NCBI GenBank assembly: GCA_037951165.1
Contig: JBBDHG010000161.1
Coordinates: forward strand, 1,487,501-1,551,500
Source of the DNA: Lophius americanus
Lineage: Eukaryota; Chordata; Actinopteri; Lophiiformes; Lophiidae
Direction: 5' to 3'
Length of the DNA stretch: 64,000 bases
Positions within the stretch are counted from its first letter, which is position 1. Each line of letters opens with the position of its first letter. Shown here in pieces: positions 25,464-40,400 of this stretch. A program made the translations under genes and the position numbers. Below the pieces are notes generated by a model that saw only the letters and a list, made by a program, of their open reading frames with translations, was not told where the DNA came from and made no database searches.

Positions 25464-28400
25464 CTGTTGAAAACGGGGATGAGAGGATTAGATCAGAATG
25501 TAAGATAATCGTTGCGGTTAAGGAGTCTGGGCTCTGATCATGAACGGCAATAGTCTATTTCTCTCCTTATTTCTCATCACATCTCTATTATGTCTCAATA
25601 ATAAAGGCAGAAATATGGATTGCAACTTTTACTGCAGTTCTCAACTTTTCTATCAGTTTTATACCTATCTGTTCTTCAGTGCATGAAGATGCTCCCAAAA
25701 AAGGGTGTTAACCATTGTTTTTAGATTAATAAATAATATATAACATTACAATAAAAACTATTTTTTAACATAAATATCATGAAGAGATGTCGAAATTGTG
25801 CTGACAATTACATTAAATATTACTATTGTAACTATTTTATATATATTCTAAGTCTGTAAAAAATATATATATTTAATGAATTTTATTATTTTTAAAAGCC
25901 CAAAAACAGCCAGTGCCAAATAATATTTATACAGTATTTATAAGCTCTTATACACACATGCACACACATGAAACTTTGATATGAACCAGGGATGACCAGG
26001 GTTATACATTTCCTCAGATGACTTGTGCATGAAATGTGTGGTCAGGCCTGGACAGAGTTCTCTTATGAGTGTGAGCAGAAGCCAGGTGTGGAAATCAATA
26101 TCCTAGAAGATGTAATGGTTCATAGAACTGCTTTTTAAGTACTGTTACATATTGCTGGAGAATGCTTTTTGCATTAATAATAATAAAACAATGGAATGAG
26201 TGTTGAAAATAATTGGTATTTCTTCCCGACCTTTACCATAATAAATAAATAACAAAAACGTATTATAGTCGTGTAAAAAACACTGGAAAATTGAAAAGCT
26301 TTACAAAGAAAAATATTGCACATTTTTTAAGTGGTCATTGCTTGATTAATTTTTTGCTTTTTGGGTCCGGAGGGATTTTCTGACTTTCCAAAATGATCAT
26401 ACAAATGTTTTTTACTGGTATTGTCACTCTATTAGAAAAGATAAATAAATAACTCATGCCAAATGGCACCATGGTAACAGACAAATATTGCATTAGTACT
26501 AATATTAACAAAAGGAAGCTAAATGAAGACTTTGGTAGAAATGATCTAAATCCTGGATTGTCCTTGAGCTTGACAAAATAAATGACTTTTAAGAGATAAA
26601 TATACTGCAACTTGAATTACACATAACAACTTTTAGTGGATTCAACCTACGCTTGATGACAGACAGACTGCACCACTGGACCTTCTTCCAACGGCTGCAG
26701 ACTAACCAAGTGTTGACCTTCTTCAACAGCTCAGCTAGGTGGTCTGGGTCGGACTTCATAACCTGGTCAAACTCAGCAAACTGAGAAGCAAAAAAACAGG
26801 TAGGATCTTGTAATTCTGAGCACACTATCCAGAGTCCTTGATAATGTTGACCAACATTAACCTATCATCTGCTGACTTCTCTGTACCTTCCCAGGGCGGA
26901 AGAAGACTCTGGTCAATCCAAACTTGAAGTCATTATCATTCAGTCCCAGCGCTTTGAACAAAGCCTACAAAAGATCAAACTCACATCAGCAATATTAAAA
27001 AAAAAAGTAAGGCAGTTAACATTTACTCTCTAGAGATTGAGTGGAGTATTCCATCCGTGTGATTCCACCTTGCAGAAGAGTCGTGGATTCAGGCGTGTAA
27101 GCTTGTCAGGCATATACTGTTTATACATGTTGTAGAGCTCGTGGAAGGGGGCTCTGGAGGGGAAGCCCCCCTGCATCAGGTCCAGAACCGACACCATACC
27201 TGATAAAGAGAAACACAAAAAAATTAGGACTTAAGAGAAAAGGATTACCTAAGAAATTAGAGTACACTTTAAAATTTGCAGAAACATCATGAGTTTCACA
27301 AGCAAGCTCAAGCAAATGTGTGTAAGATCAAGACTAATGGGAGCAATCCATATCATTATGTCCAACCCAATAATGTTACTTAATTTACATTACAGTCACT
27401 TAAGATGTTGTAGGACGTTATTGTTTTGCATCAATTAACAGCCGGAACTGATGTCATATATACAAATTTGGCATATTTTTTTATAATTTAAAACAAAACA
27501 ATCTGTGTGACCATCAGGAAGGTGAACCTACTAAATTTCTACACTGGATGAATGTTTTCTGTCCTACCTGAGCACTGCAGCTGTGAGAGAATCAATACTC
27601 CTTCAAAGTGGTGACTGACCATCTTCAGGTTGGGTTTTACACACCGGATGAAACTTGATCCCTATGCAATTAAAGATTCATCAGAAAAAAAGCTAACCTG
27701 CTTCAGCACAGGATTTCACAATCTTCGCCTACATTTGGCATATGAACAACGACATGTATGATGTATGTATGAAGTTGACTGATATGTTACTCACAGTGCT
27801 GCGGAGCTTTTCCAACAGCAGGTTCAGCTGGGTCTGTGTATGTGAAAGAAAAGAAAGGGGAATTATTTTTGTTTGTTTTTGATGAAGGCAGCCCAATCAA
27901 CCTTATCGTTGGTGAGGGATTTGAGCAACCCAAGGTAACGATCACACAAAGACAAATGCAGGGCAAGCATATTTGTCCAGCACCTTTAGACAATGAGGCA
28001 ATTCAATGTTCAAAACGCTTATCATTGAAAATAAAATCCATTAAAGCAAGACAAACAATGGTCCCATATTTCCGCTCCAAATAGCACCTTTTATTTAGAA
28101 ATACCTTTTAAACAGACAATATCATCTTTGAGATCATAAGGGATGAAAGCAAAGAAGCTACACTGGTGATGAAGAAATCCCATGTCGTGGATTTTTGTAA
28201 GACCTGCAGCTGAACGTTGTCTGTACGTCTGGCTCACTCAAAAAGGGCTTAACTCTGTCTTTTTCACTTTTTTCTCTCTGTTTTTTATAACGCCTCATTA
28301 TTATACCTCAAGCTGAATTCATCCAACTTTATCCATCAAGCTAGGTTTTTCTCAGAGGAAAGAGATGGGAGAACTGAACTCTGTATAAGGAGAAGGATGG

Positions 28401-31400
28401 ATGGATTGGCGGAAGAGTTGAAAAGGTGAAGATTACCAAAGAGATCTAGAGATTAGAGTTGAAGTCTAAAAAGAATGAAAGGTAATGGAACATTGTGAAC
28501 TCCTCTGTAATACTTAAAAAATGAAAATCATTATTATGCACTAACATCAAGATTGTTTTATAAAGTTGTATTTATGTTGAGGGACTTTGTATTAGAACAG
28601 AAAATGTCCCCAACCCCACTCGTCTTTCTGACCTTGAACTTGTTGCCAACACTGATGAAGCTGAGTTTTCCCGCCTTCTGTTTGGAGTCCTTGGAGGTGG
28701 AGTTCTCAAAAAACTCTCGGACAAATTTGTCTTTAGATTCACACACCAAGCTCTCCAAAGACATGTGGAGGGCATCGTTGTTCTTCTCCACGAACCGAGT
28801 CTGTGGACACACATGCAGTGGCAAACTTTTACACAAATGCTGTGCAAAAATGCTAAGTTAGATGTAGTAATGTCTGAATCTCTCAAAGTCTAAACAATTA
28901 GCGACTGACCTAAAATGTGTTAAATGTCTGATTTGGTTAGACTTAGCTTCTACTAATTTAACTGTATGATAGAACTAGCATCTATTTAAGATAAATTCTA
29001 AACATATATGTGAAAAACAATAACCTACCCCAAGATTGTAGATATCATAGAATCTGTGAAAAGTATTACCGTTTCATAGCAGACTGCTCCTGCAAAGTGC
29101 CTGATGATAAAGCCCTCGTCATCCCGGAGGTTACGGTGAATGGTCAATTTTGACTTCCTGGGAACCTGAAACCAGAACCGTAGAGGAAAAAAGCAAATCG
29201 TATCTAATGACAGAGCTAAAACACAAATACATCACTATCATTCTATGCAGCAGGATCTTGTTTACTCACACTACTATTGAAAGGAGAATGCGGGTTCGGG
29301 GAATGAAACATTTGGATAAATAAAGTGAGAGGAGACTACAAATTACAATGAAGCTAATCGTGAAAGACCCTAGTTATTCACTGCCAACATTATTTTTCAG
29401 GATGAAAAGTAAAAATGTGTCAGCATCTCTGTGACTCATTAGCTTCTTCTGTCAGGATAACCATAATAAATGACTTCAGGTTAGGTATCAAAACTGTAAG
29501 GCTGAAATTTGACAGCGCATTCAAAAACTTCAAATTAATAATCATTCCCCCTATAAAAAAATATAGACTCCTTCATTTTAATAATAATTATTTCTGCAGT
29601 TAAGTATGGCTTCAGTTAATCGACTAATCTTCAACTTTATAGTGTTGAGGCTACAGTTCTAAAAGGATGTCATGCTTGCAGAGATTAAGGCAGAGGGACG
29701 AACAATAGCGACAATGACGAGAGGCAGGGGGGAGGTACAGGGACCATGCGTCATTCACAACACTGCCGTTATAATCAGGCAGAGTAAAAACTATCCCAAT
29801 GACAAAACTGCAGCGCTCTAACATCACTGCTCGGCCTCACAAAAGAATTAAGTACACATTGGAGGGAGGATAATAGCAGAATACTGGAGAAAACACAAAG
29901 ACTGGAGAAGAAAGAGAGTTAAACATCGTGAAAGAGTAGAGACTGAGTGCAAGGGAAAGAGAGCACAGCTGAAGAGGTCTGACCGTGAGTCTGAAGTGGT
30001 CTTTGTGCTTGCTGTGGATAGCCAGTGCAAAGTGTTGGTCACTGGCTTGAGGAAGTCGGTTCTCTTCATCCAAAATGTCCAGTATCCCCACAAGCTTAGC
30101 TTCCACTAGGTCTGGAAACAACAATTATACAGTATCTGTAGTAAAGGCTATCAAGCCCAGGTCTATAGTTTACAAACATACATGAATCCTTACGAAGGTA
30201 TAATATTTAGGAAGTGGGAGGTTCCAATATTTTTGCTTTGTCTATTTTGCATTTAGTCTTTCAAGTGTACTTTTAATGGTAAATGTCCACTACTTAGTGT
30301 TTCTGGATGTGAAAAACCCCCATCGTTTTCAGGATGCTCATTTAACCTTATTCATGAATAATTTATATGCCATCATGTGTTTGGAGTATAATCTAATAGC
30401 CAAGGACCTCAGGAAAAAATTTGCATGAACAAGCATGTGTGCATAAATCCAGGAGATTGATGTTGATCGAATTAATGGCTGGCCCAAATGGTCATTTGCA
30501 AGTCATAAATGTTTTTCATGGCTGTCAGTTAACCTTGCACCTGAATAATCGAGGCCTTTGAAGTACAAATCCAACCGGCTCACCCTTATACACTGACAAC
30601 TTCATCACATTAATTTGAGGATTCATTTGATATGAAGACCACAAAAAAAGGGGGCATTATTACCTCAGCTTCTCATTGCACCAAATTAAGCCATAAAACA
30701 AATACTAATTGCGCCTGCTCCCATCAGATACTAAATTTGCCAGCTCCTTGGATAATGAGAAGTATGTATTTTCACCACGCTGACATGTATCCTAAAGCAA
30801 AAGGCATGGCCAAATGAATGCCAGGTGGGTGAGCTTAAACCACCGTTAGTACACCTGCGGTGTGTGAGTTAAAGAAATGGCCACATCGTTATGTTTTGCA
30901 ACACTTTATCTAAATGATGTTCCTAATGATCATGTCACCTGCTGGTCATATTTCCACCTCAGTGAAAATTGAGTAGACCTACACAAGTAGACCTTTGATT
31001 CATGGCATGTGAAACCAGCACAAGTCAGACATCTCAACTGTTTCAGAAAGAGAGACTGTCCTGCTATTTGGTGTTTTATTTTCATGTTGGAGTATGCAAT
31101 GCAGCTCAGCAGTGACATTTTGCTTGTAGTGAATTCCTAGAAGAGAAATTTTAAAAAGCACAGAGGCTCAACTGTTGACTAGGGGGGAAGCTCTTACCTA
31201 TGCAGTCCTGGTTGTCAGCGTAGCGCACTTCGTTCACTCCTAGGCCCTCCCTTTGATACAGCTCTTGCTCCTGTTCAAACATGACCAAACATTACAAATC
31301 AAAGGAAAATGGTATTTGGTATATGTCCTCATATAAAATTGCCTTTCGCCATCTATAAAAAAAAAACATTGGCCCACACGATTCAAAGATGGAAAAAGTG

Positions 31401-34400
31401 GCCTGAATCAGAATTATGGCGCTTTAATTGGAGACCTTGGAAGAAATAACATTAATAGATCACTGGAAAGAAACAAGCCTCTTCATGTCCCTTGAGAAAT
31501 TAGCATTCTAATAAAAGAGCACCGGAGAGATGGAGGGAAAACATAATTGAGAAAAACATAGACCAGACAAAGATGCTACGTGTACCAAGCACTTCCTCCT
31601 GGCTCTTAAGAGTAACTAATTTTGGCATCTGAGTGACAGAAAAACAGCAGGTTTGCCAGGACAAAGTAGTAAAACCACATGAAATTACCTCAATTCACAT
31701 ATAGCTGCTCACCCACCTCTTTGAGGATACGCTCATTGAAGAACTGCTGCAGTTTCTCATTGCAGTAATTGATACAGAACTGCTCAAAGCTGTTGTGTTC
31801 GAAATACTCTGAGAGGAGGCAAACAGAACAAGCACAAAAACATGTATTTCAATTAATTTTTCCAAATTAAAAATGCTTGCAAAGCCTATGTGAATTATGG
31901 CTATCGGAGTGTAATGAATTCTCAAGCATAAGCCCTGGTAATGAAGTGTGTGCTAGCATTGGGTGACTTATATTAAGAAATCGAATGCACAGAGAAGTGT
32001 CTCTAAAGTAGAAACAAACTAGACATGAGGAAAAATGAGCCAGTTACACAGCAGTAAAATGTAGTATATATTCTCATTTTGTCCGTTATATTGTCAGTGA
32101 TGTAGGGTGAAATCTACTCATTAAGTTATGTTGACTTAAACTATTCATTGAACACTTTACTAAAATGTTATTACCAAACCCAGCAATGTCCAACACCCCG
32201 ATGAAGTTGGAGGAAGTATGAAAGGGGAAACATTGGTTGACCCGTTTGACCACATGATCAAATAGCCGGCTGTACACTGCTTTGGCCAGAGCATCGCGGG
32301 CATTGTTTGCTTGTTCCACCTTTAGAGGAACCCTGAAGGGAAACACAAAGTGGGGCAGTGAGAGACAGTCCGAAACTGGGGCACGCTGGTCTCCTATTAA
32401 ACCTCTCCCTTTTATTATTTTTTTTCCAATCAACCCAATTTTCACTTGGCAGCAAAACTTAGGCTGTGTTGATGGGACACATTCTGCCGAATAGTGCTGT
32501 TCTATTTCTGATTTTCAAAGCCAGGCAAGGTCAAAGTTTTTCCTAGACCAAAGACGGGGTATTAAAACCAAAACATGAACTTCAATTCTACTAGACTATC
32601 TTTTTTTTCCCTTTAAATGCAATTTTTCTATAAATTATTTAGAGGGGTTGACTGGGTGGACAAAGTGCAGTTCCATAAGGGCCTAAAGTTCAGCAAAACC
32701 CTCCCAGCTTGAGAGATGGGGAATATAAAATTAAAAAGGTCTGCCGAAACCCGTCTGTATTTTAGATATTCCACTTGGCCTGTTCCCACAGAGAAAAGGA
32801 AAAAAACCTCATCCATTTCAAACAAGAATACTCCTCCTTCGATGCTGAAGCTAATGTGGACGATTCAGTCAGAGAAAAGCATTAAATCTTAAAGCCATGA
32901 GATTTTTAGTATTCATCTCAGAGTCGGGCATTTTCATATGCTGCAATGATTCATATTCCAACTACTGAGAGAGATTCAGTCATTCCGAACGAACTTCCAC
33001 CACCCCTTCCGCTACCTTCCACCTCCCAGCGGTAGGGTGGATCTGTCTGGGGGCTTAATGACAAAGCCAAACCCCCTTTTCTGCACCTGCTCCCCAGACA
33101 CCAAGCCTTTACTGTACAGAAGCCATGCTCGCCTGACTCTTCAGATACAGGATACATTATTTATGCGGAGAAAACACTTCCAGGCCAGACCGGCATCTGG
33201 CCCTCCTGAAATATTAATCTATCAAACCTGGCTCCATCACTCAAACAATGATGTCAGTAAGAAATAAGATAAGACCTTGATAATAAGACTTCAGAAAACA
33301 AATTTCAAATACAGGATTTATACTCATCATCTGGAACAATAAAACATCTCAATACTTTGCAGTATCTTGATAAATAAAGAAACCACCTCCACTGCCTACA
33401 TCAATAAAATTCAGTCTAAGCTATTTAAAACCTATCAATTTCCTGCCTGATTCAATTGTTGGGTACAGTGAGTGCTGAACGGCTTCAAAATAATAATTTT
33501 TCTTCAGCAAAAACGTTTGACAAGAAGTCGAGAGCAGTCATCTGAATGAGGCAGTCCTTACTTGATAACTGTTCCTTTAGCGCCCCCTGCTGTGGTGAGC
33601 ATGACCCTGGTTGTCAGGCTGACACGCAAATCATCCTTGTCCAGACCCAGCAGATCAGAACAGCACTCTAGAGTCTGGCCAGACTGATTCTTCAGAACAC
33701 AACCACCTGAAAGATGCAGTAATGATCACAAGCCTTAGAAGAACAACTTACTACAATCGTAAAGAAGATCATTTATTGCCCTGTGCATCAGTATATCTAA
33801 AGATATGCATTACTGTTATTAGAGGAGCTATTTGGTATAAGGTTATATGGTGACATAAGACGCCCTGAAAAAAGCATAAAGCTGAAGAACGTTGAAGTTT
33901 TTCTTTAAATGGACAAAATGACCATGTTGTGGCAAAGGCATTTCACCTGTTGCAAAAGAGAAAAACTAGCTTAAGATTGTCGCGTAAGTATTTAAACCAT
34001 TGAGACATTTATTATAGAGTAGAAGGTGAAAAAATTAGCTCCAGGGTTAACGTGGTTACTCATATATGTTGTATATATGTTTATGAATTCTTTGAGATAA
34101 CGAGTAAGCAGAATAGATTGGTGATTTGCCTAGTGAGTGAAAAGATAAACATAAGACTGAAACACAAACAAACCCAGAGAGTCACAAAAAATGCCCTAGC
34201 AACACTTTAAACAACTGAGAATCTCAGATATGACTGCGTCGGTTTAACCTGAGGAGCTGCCGGTTTCTTCAAAGTCAATGTTGCCCAGGTGCAGAACACC
34301 AGCAACCACCCTAAACAGGTCCAGCTTCTCAGTGTCGTTGAGACCAATCTTCTTCATGGCCACACACATCCTATTGAAGTCACCCTGGTCATCAAGAAGA

Positions 34401-37400
34401 GGATCCTTCAGGGCGCCAACCTTTTCGTGCTATCAAGAAAAATTGTGGCAGACAGAATGAAGATCAGAAGAGGAACAGTTTGAATAACCCGTCTTTAAAT
34501 AATGATCAAATATGCTTTTAAACTGAAACAGAAACACAACTTGCTACACTAAAAAACAAATGCCATCAGCACACAGCAAGCACAACATAGCTTGAAAAAT
34601 TAGTTAAAGATAATAAAACATCTAATATAAGCAGAAAAAGAGGCATGCAGGGTGAAAGGTCACTGGACCAGAGCTCTCAGAGATTCAGTAGGAAAGAAAA
34701 TTAAATGTTAATCATAAAGTAATGATTAACAAGGACTGCACAATTGCTGAATCATAGGACCAAGTGATCATTATTATTTGTACTCTTTGTAAGCTAAGAC
34801 TTATCTCCAGGTTCAATGGTTGAGATATCCTAGTGACACATTGTGAGTATTTTATATTGAGTTCTTTTTATGAGAACAATCTGTTACTGTTCATGCATAA
34901 TTGAAAACTTTGAACAAATGATTTAAAAAAATGATGACCAAATACTGATTGTGATTTGTATAAAGTGGATATAAATTGTGCAGCTCTTCATTGTAAGAAA
35001 CAGCTGAATAAGCAAACACTCTTTGTATTTGACTTATCCTAGCAACACCTTGACCAAATGTGGAAGAGGAAGCAGGAAGAGGAAAAACTTTTATTTCCTG
35101 TTTTCACTAAAAACAGCAGCAAGCCAAAGTGTTTACTCTATAGAAATACGGAGCAGGGGGCAAAAATCCCTGAGGAGAAAAGACACTTCACCTTATTGTC
35201 CTATATAACACAAACATGTGGGAGGACAGACAGACAAATGTACAATGACTGAATTAGCATCATGTCGACAAGAAGAATATATGTAGTTACAACTTAGCTT
35301 TTAGTACATCTATAAATGAGTTTTTTCAAGAGCATAGTGATATGTTAAATAGAAACCCTTGGACAAAGTTAACCAATAGTCATCAGGAATTTACATATAC
35401 CCCTACTATTAGCTCAAACATTAGACAACACATGCATCAGTATGCGTATTCTTCAATCCTTTGGCGAGCCTACAGTAAGGAATATTGTTTAGCTTATTTG
35501 ATAAATAATTCAAAGTCACCTTATAATATTAAAAAAAATTAAATAAATCTCACTATTAAAAAAGGTATATTGAATCAAACACACAAAAACAACATTTCAT
35601 TTTCATTTAATAGCAAATACTAAAGTTAAAAAATAAAATTGGTCTGGTAGGTTGAAAATAAATTAAAAGAGAAAAGGAGAAGAACTCCAGCCACAACAAT
35701 CTAATACCAAGTGAGATTGACTTTCTAGAAATAAAGAAAAAAGAAAATTAGAAAATTAGTGTCTGAGGACACAGGGGCCCTTGCTGCTGGATAAAATCCA
35801 TTTCCTAATGTGGATAGAAAAAAACAAATTTAACCCTAAATATGAGCAAACATTATTATATTACCTGACCTGAACTGATTTCTTAGCATTAGGAGTTTTA
35901 TTGACCAATTCCTGCATAACAGTCCAAACTCCAGTTGATTTCCTTTATCTGGGAATTGTTTTTTCAGGGTAGTGCCCACTTACTCATTTTTGGGGAAATA
36001 ATCTGGCATATCTATCTAAATGATATGTTGCATTGTGAACAATTTAAAAAGCATTAGATTTCAATATATTAACTTGATATAAAAGATAATTCAAATTTAC
36101 ACATTTTCAAAATAAATTATGGACAAGAGTGACTGAGGGAGAAAAAAATGTGATACTACCTCCAGACTCTTGCGGTTTTGCAGGATTTTCTTATCGGAGT
36201 CCTTACTGGCAAAATATCTGGTGCATCCTCGGTTCAGGTACTGCAATAGAGAAAAAGCCTCTTCAAAGCATATAAACGTCATTTGTACATTGATAAATTG
36301 ATCTCTGACACAGCATAAACGTATTTTGCAAAAAGCAGTGAACCTTATAGGGATATTTGTATAGATTTTCATCATTCCAAAGACTGAGTTTGCTGTCTTA
36401 CAGTATTGCTCCACAGCTGACTAGAGGTGAATCGGCTGAAGTAATTGAAGTCACTGCTGATGCTGGTATCACCTCAGGGACCTGGTATAATGGGGTGGTG
36501 ATAAACATCTAAAGGAACAGCTCGAGCTACTTGCTGTTCCATTAAGTGTTGTTTTTGCAGAGCATGCACAAGAAAATAAAGGTCGGAGTAAACAATTTGT
36601 GCTCTTTGATTTTGCCCATAATGACGTGAAGATTGTATGAAATAATCTAAATCTGAAATATTTAGTTACTGGAAAATTCTATTTCACTTGAGGGACTTTG
36701 ACATCCCAACAATTAAACTCACGTGACATCTATTATCAGCTTATGTATAAAACAGAAAAATGATATACAGTAAAGAAAAAAATGAATGTGTATCGAATTC
36801 CAAAATTCTTCAGCTTCAACTTTGAAATGGTCGAGTGAAAATGAAACCCTGCTGTCTGTATAAATGGTCTGACCCTGAAGCTGTCTGGAGAGTCCAGGTG
36901 CAGTTTCTTTTTTAAGTCCTCAGATGCCCCAGCACACAGCCTGTAGAAGACATGGTAGTTCCTCTCGTCGTTACTTTGCATGCAAATCCTCGACTTCTCC
37001 AGTAAGTAATGTGAGACAAACCCACCAACTACTGCATTCTGCGGACACAGAGCAAGAACCAGGTCTTAAAACCACATTCCACACACATTAAATAATAGAT
37101 CAAGTTAGTCTGAAATCAGTAACCATCTAATACCTTCTCATTGAAGTGGATTTCCACAAATTTCCCAAAGCGACTACTGTTATTATTCCGGACTGTCTTT
37201 GCATTTCCAAAAGCCTCAAGAAGCGGATTAGCTGAGATTTAAAAAGGGTAAACACAATTATTCCAATACTGCCTCCATTCAGTACATTCAGTTTATTATT
37301 GTATAACCTTGAATAAGTTTAGTTTTACTGCATTACCTTCTACAATTCTCTCATCAATATCTTGACCGCTTCCATATGTTGTGGTGAGATATCTGTAGGA

Positions 37401-40400
37401 TGGGAGAAAAATGTCTCAATGATACATATGTATTATTAACAGTCTAGTTTTGTCCTTTATTTAAACAGGGAGTATCTCCAGCTCTTTTTCAAGAGAGGCC
37501 TATGCACTTAAAATAAACATAGCATTAAAACACAGACAGACACACAAACAATTCAAGGACAGGTGTTCACACGATCCAAATACAGGAGTGATACTAAACA
37601 CACAAAATAATCTAACCTCATAAGTTCTTCAAGCTCGTTCCTTTCAGATAAAGTGTAACATTTTATCTACTTCTACTAAGGCTGAGACAACCCTCTAGTT
37701 TTCAAATGGGGTCCCTCTTATACAAACAAAACACAATGCAGATCCTTTCTGTCCACCAAAGACCATTGCATCTTTTCTCTTCGGTTGCAACGTCGAGTGA
37801 GGAATGTATTATTATGTGAATAAAGTGTAATGTGCTATGAGACACAGATTGAAGAGGCTTCAAAGTAAATGGAGACGCATGCATATACACATATAACATC
37901 ACCAAAATCAATGCGAACATGAAGGCATTAAAACATAATCCACAATTTAGAAAAGATTTGAATATTGTGATAATAGTTTTCCCAGATCCAGCTTTAACAA
38001 AGCTAACAAGTTTCTGATTGTTTCCTGTAAGGAATTATCTTCCTTAGCTGCTCTCCTCATTTATACATTGTTTTGAGTGGCCTGAAATAGGAGGCCAATT
38101 GGACAAAAGCCAACAACAACTGTACTTTCCATCTACATTAATAACTCTTGATGCAATAAAGTCAGATATAATTACAATTAATTTGCAACAGCACATTACA
38201 GCATCATATACATCAGAATATGCAACCTGAAGGGAGGAGACCAGAGATAAGTGTGAGGGTAATGTAAAGGTGGGATGTGGGATGTTTCATGCAGACTCTT
38301 ACCTGAGAACAAACTTGGTGTTTTCAGTTTTTCCAGCACCAGATTCCCCAGAGACGATAATGGATTGACTCATTTTGAGAACTTTCATATCCCTGTAGGC
38401 TTTGTCGGCTAAAAATATACCAAAAGAAAAATCCTTTAATAAAATAACAAAAATCAAACATTAAATGCAATGAAGCAATTTTTAAAATGTCTGATAAAAA
38501 GTATTGGAAGAATAATCACATGACAAGAGTTAAAGCTTCTGGGATTTGAGAATAATCACTATATATGTCATAAACATTGTAGCTGTATGTAGCAGTAGGT
38601 ACACAAAACAATGAGGTGACTTCATGTTTTTCTTTCTCTGTTATTTTTTTCAAGCACTGCATCACTTCACCTGTAACAACAAATGTCTTTCCTTTTTGGA
38701 ACCAAAGTTTTTCTCAACTGTCTGTTTTTACAAAGCATCATAACATTTTGTATCAATACCACACTGCAGTGGATCTCTTTATTAATCTGTTATTAAAAGT
38801 TGTAGTTACATATATTAACTCTTACAGTAACTAAGAGGGTGAGCTCTCACCTAAAGCGTAGACGTGAGGTGGCAGAGTCCCCAATGACTTCCCCCGGTAA
38901 GACTTCATGGAATCAGGGCCGTACAAATTGGGGATGTCATAGTAAGGATTCACAGCTATCAAAATATTGGCCACATATGTCTAAAAGAGATAAAAAATAA
39001 AGGTATGATTAGGATAATTTCTAGAAAATTGATAAATGACCAAAATTCATATAAAGGATTACATGATGAGGGACAATAAAGATGAGAAGGAGCTTATTTG
39101 AGGCTTCTGAGCTACACACTGGTATGTTTCCCTTCATGGTTTTTCCCATCTCCGATCTGTCTCTCATCCTAGTGAGTGACTGTCATGTCAGGATTGTTTT
39201 TACCAGTCTGACTTTATGAACCTTTACTAGCTTTCTCTGGAAAGCTAGAAAAGGTACCGAGTGGTCCTCTTGACGACTCGGTACTTTCTGCCAAGGGAAA
39301 CCAGAGGAATGATCCTTCTCTTCTTCAGTCCATCATCGTGTTACTGTATCTCATACTGATGCAACTGGATAGGGTTGACTTAAAGTCATCGGAAGAGCAC
39401 ACAGAAAGATGAAAAAAATTATAAAGATTAGTATAGAAAACATACATAAATGTGGTCTTTATTGTACCGCACTCTGACATTGTTGAGAAGAGTAGCCTCA
39501 TTCAAGTACATAAGGGAACCTTAGGGAACAAAGCAAACAGGAAAATGACGTAAATTGTATAATTCATCTATTAAGTATAAATAACATTTTAACACTTCAC
39601 TGTGTGTTAACTTACAGTTGTCATGGACAAGTTTGTTGACATCAACCTCTGCGGGGAAGACTTGGCTCATCGGCGCAAGAAATGTCTGCAACACAAACAA
39701 TTGTCTTTATTATTATTATTAACATTAGTATTAACATTCACAGAATGCAACATGAGGCACTGCCTTTACAAGCATCCTTGTTAACTTCATCGAAAGGCTT
39801 CTGACACAAAACAAATGTTAATCATCATCACAAAAACAGGAGGCATAATAAACATCATGAAAAGCCAAGCGAGCATGCATAAACATGAATCATTCATCAT
39901 GCTTAAGATGTAGGTAATAATGTTCGCTGTGTCGTGTTCCCAGACTGAATTAGTTACTGATATTCTTGCGCTATTGATTAAGAGTCTGACTTAATGGAAA
40001 TAAGCTCAATGGCACAAGCCGTCTGTGAGAGAAATAAAGGGAGACATGGCAAGGTAATGAATAATTTGGTGATGGAGCAACCGGATCTGTACACCTGAGT
40101 GACTGAGGTACATGAGAGAAGAGGCTGGTGGTGCTCTCTGCTAATCTTGTAGGATCAAATCAAATCAATTAGGATGTGTGTCATTATAAAATCAAACAAA
40201 TTATATGGAATATGACACACACTGTATGGGGTCCCTCTTATACAACGGCCATTGCTGAATGGAGATTTGAAAAATCCATTGGTGTTGACTGGATGTTTCA
40301 AACCTGCCAGGGGACTACAGTACACTGTACACCCTTTCCATGTTCACTAAACGAGTATGTTTAACCTAGCCTGTGCTATGATGCATGGTTTATTACCACA

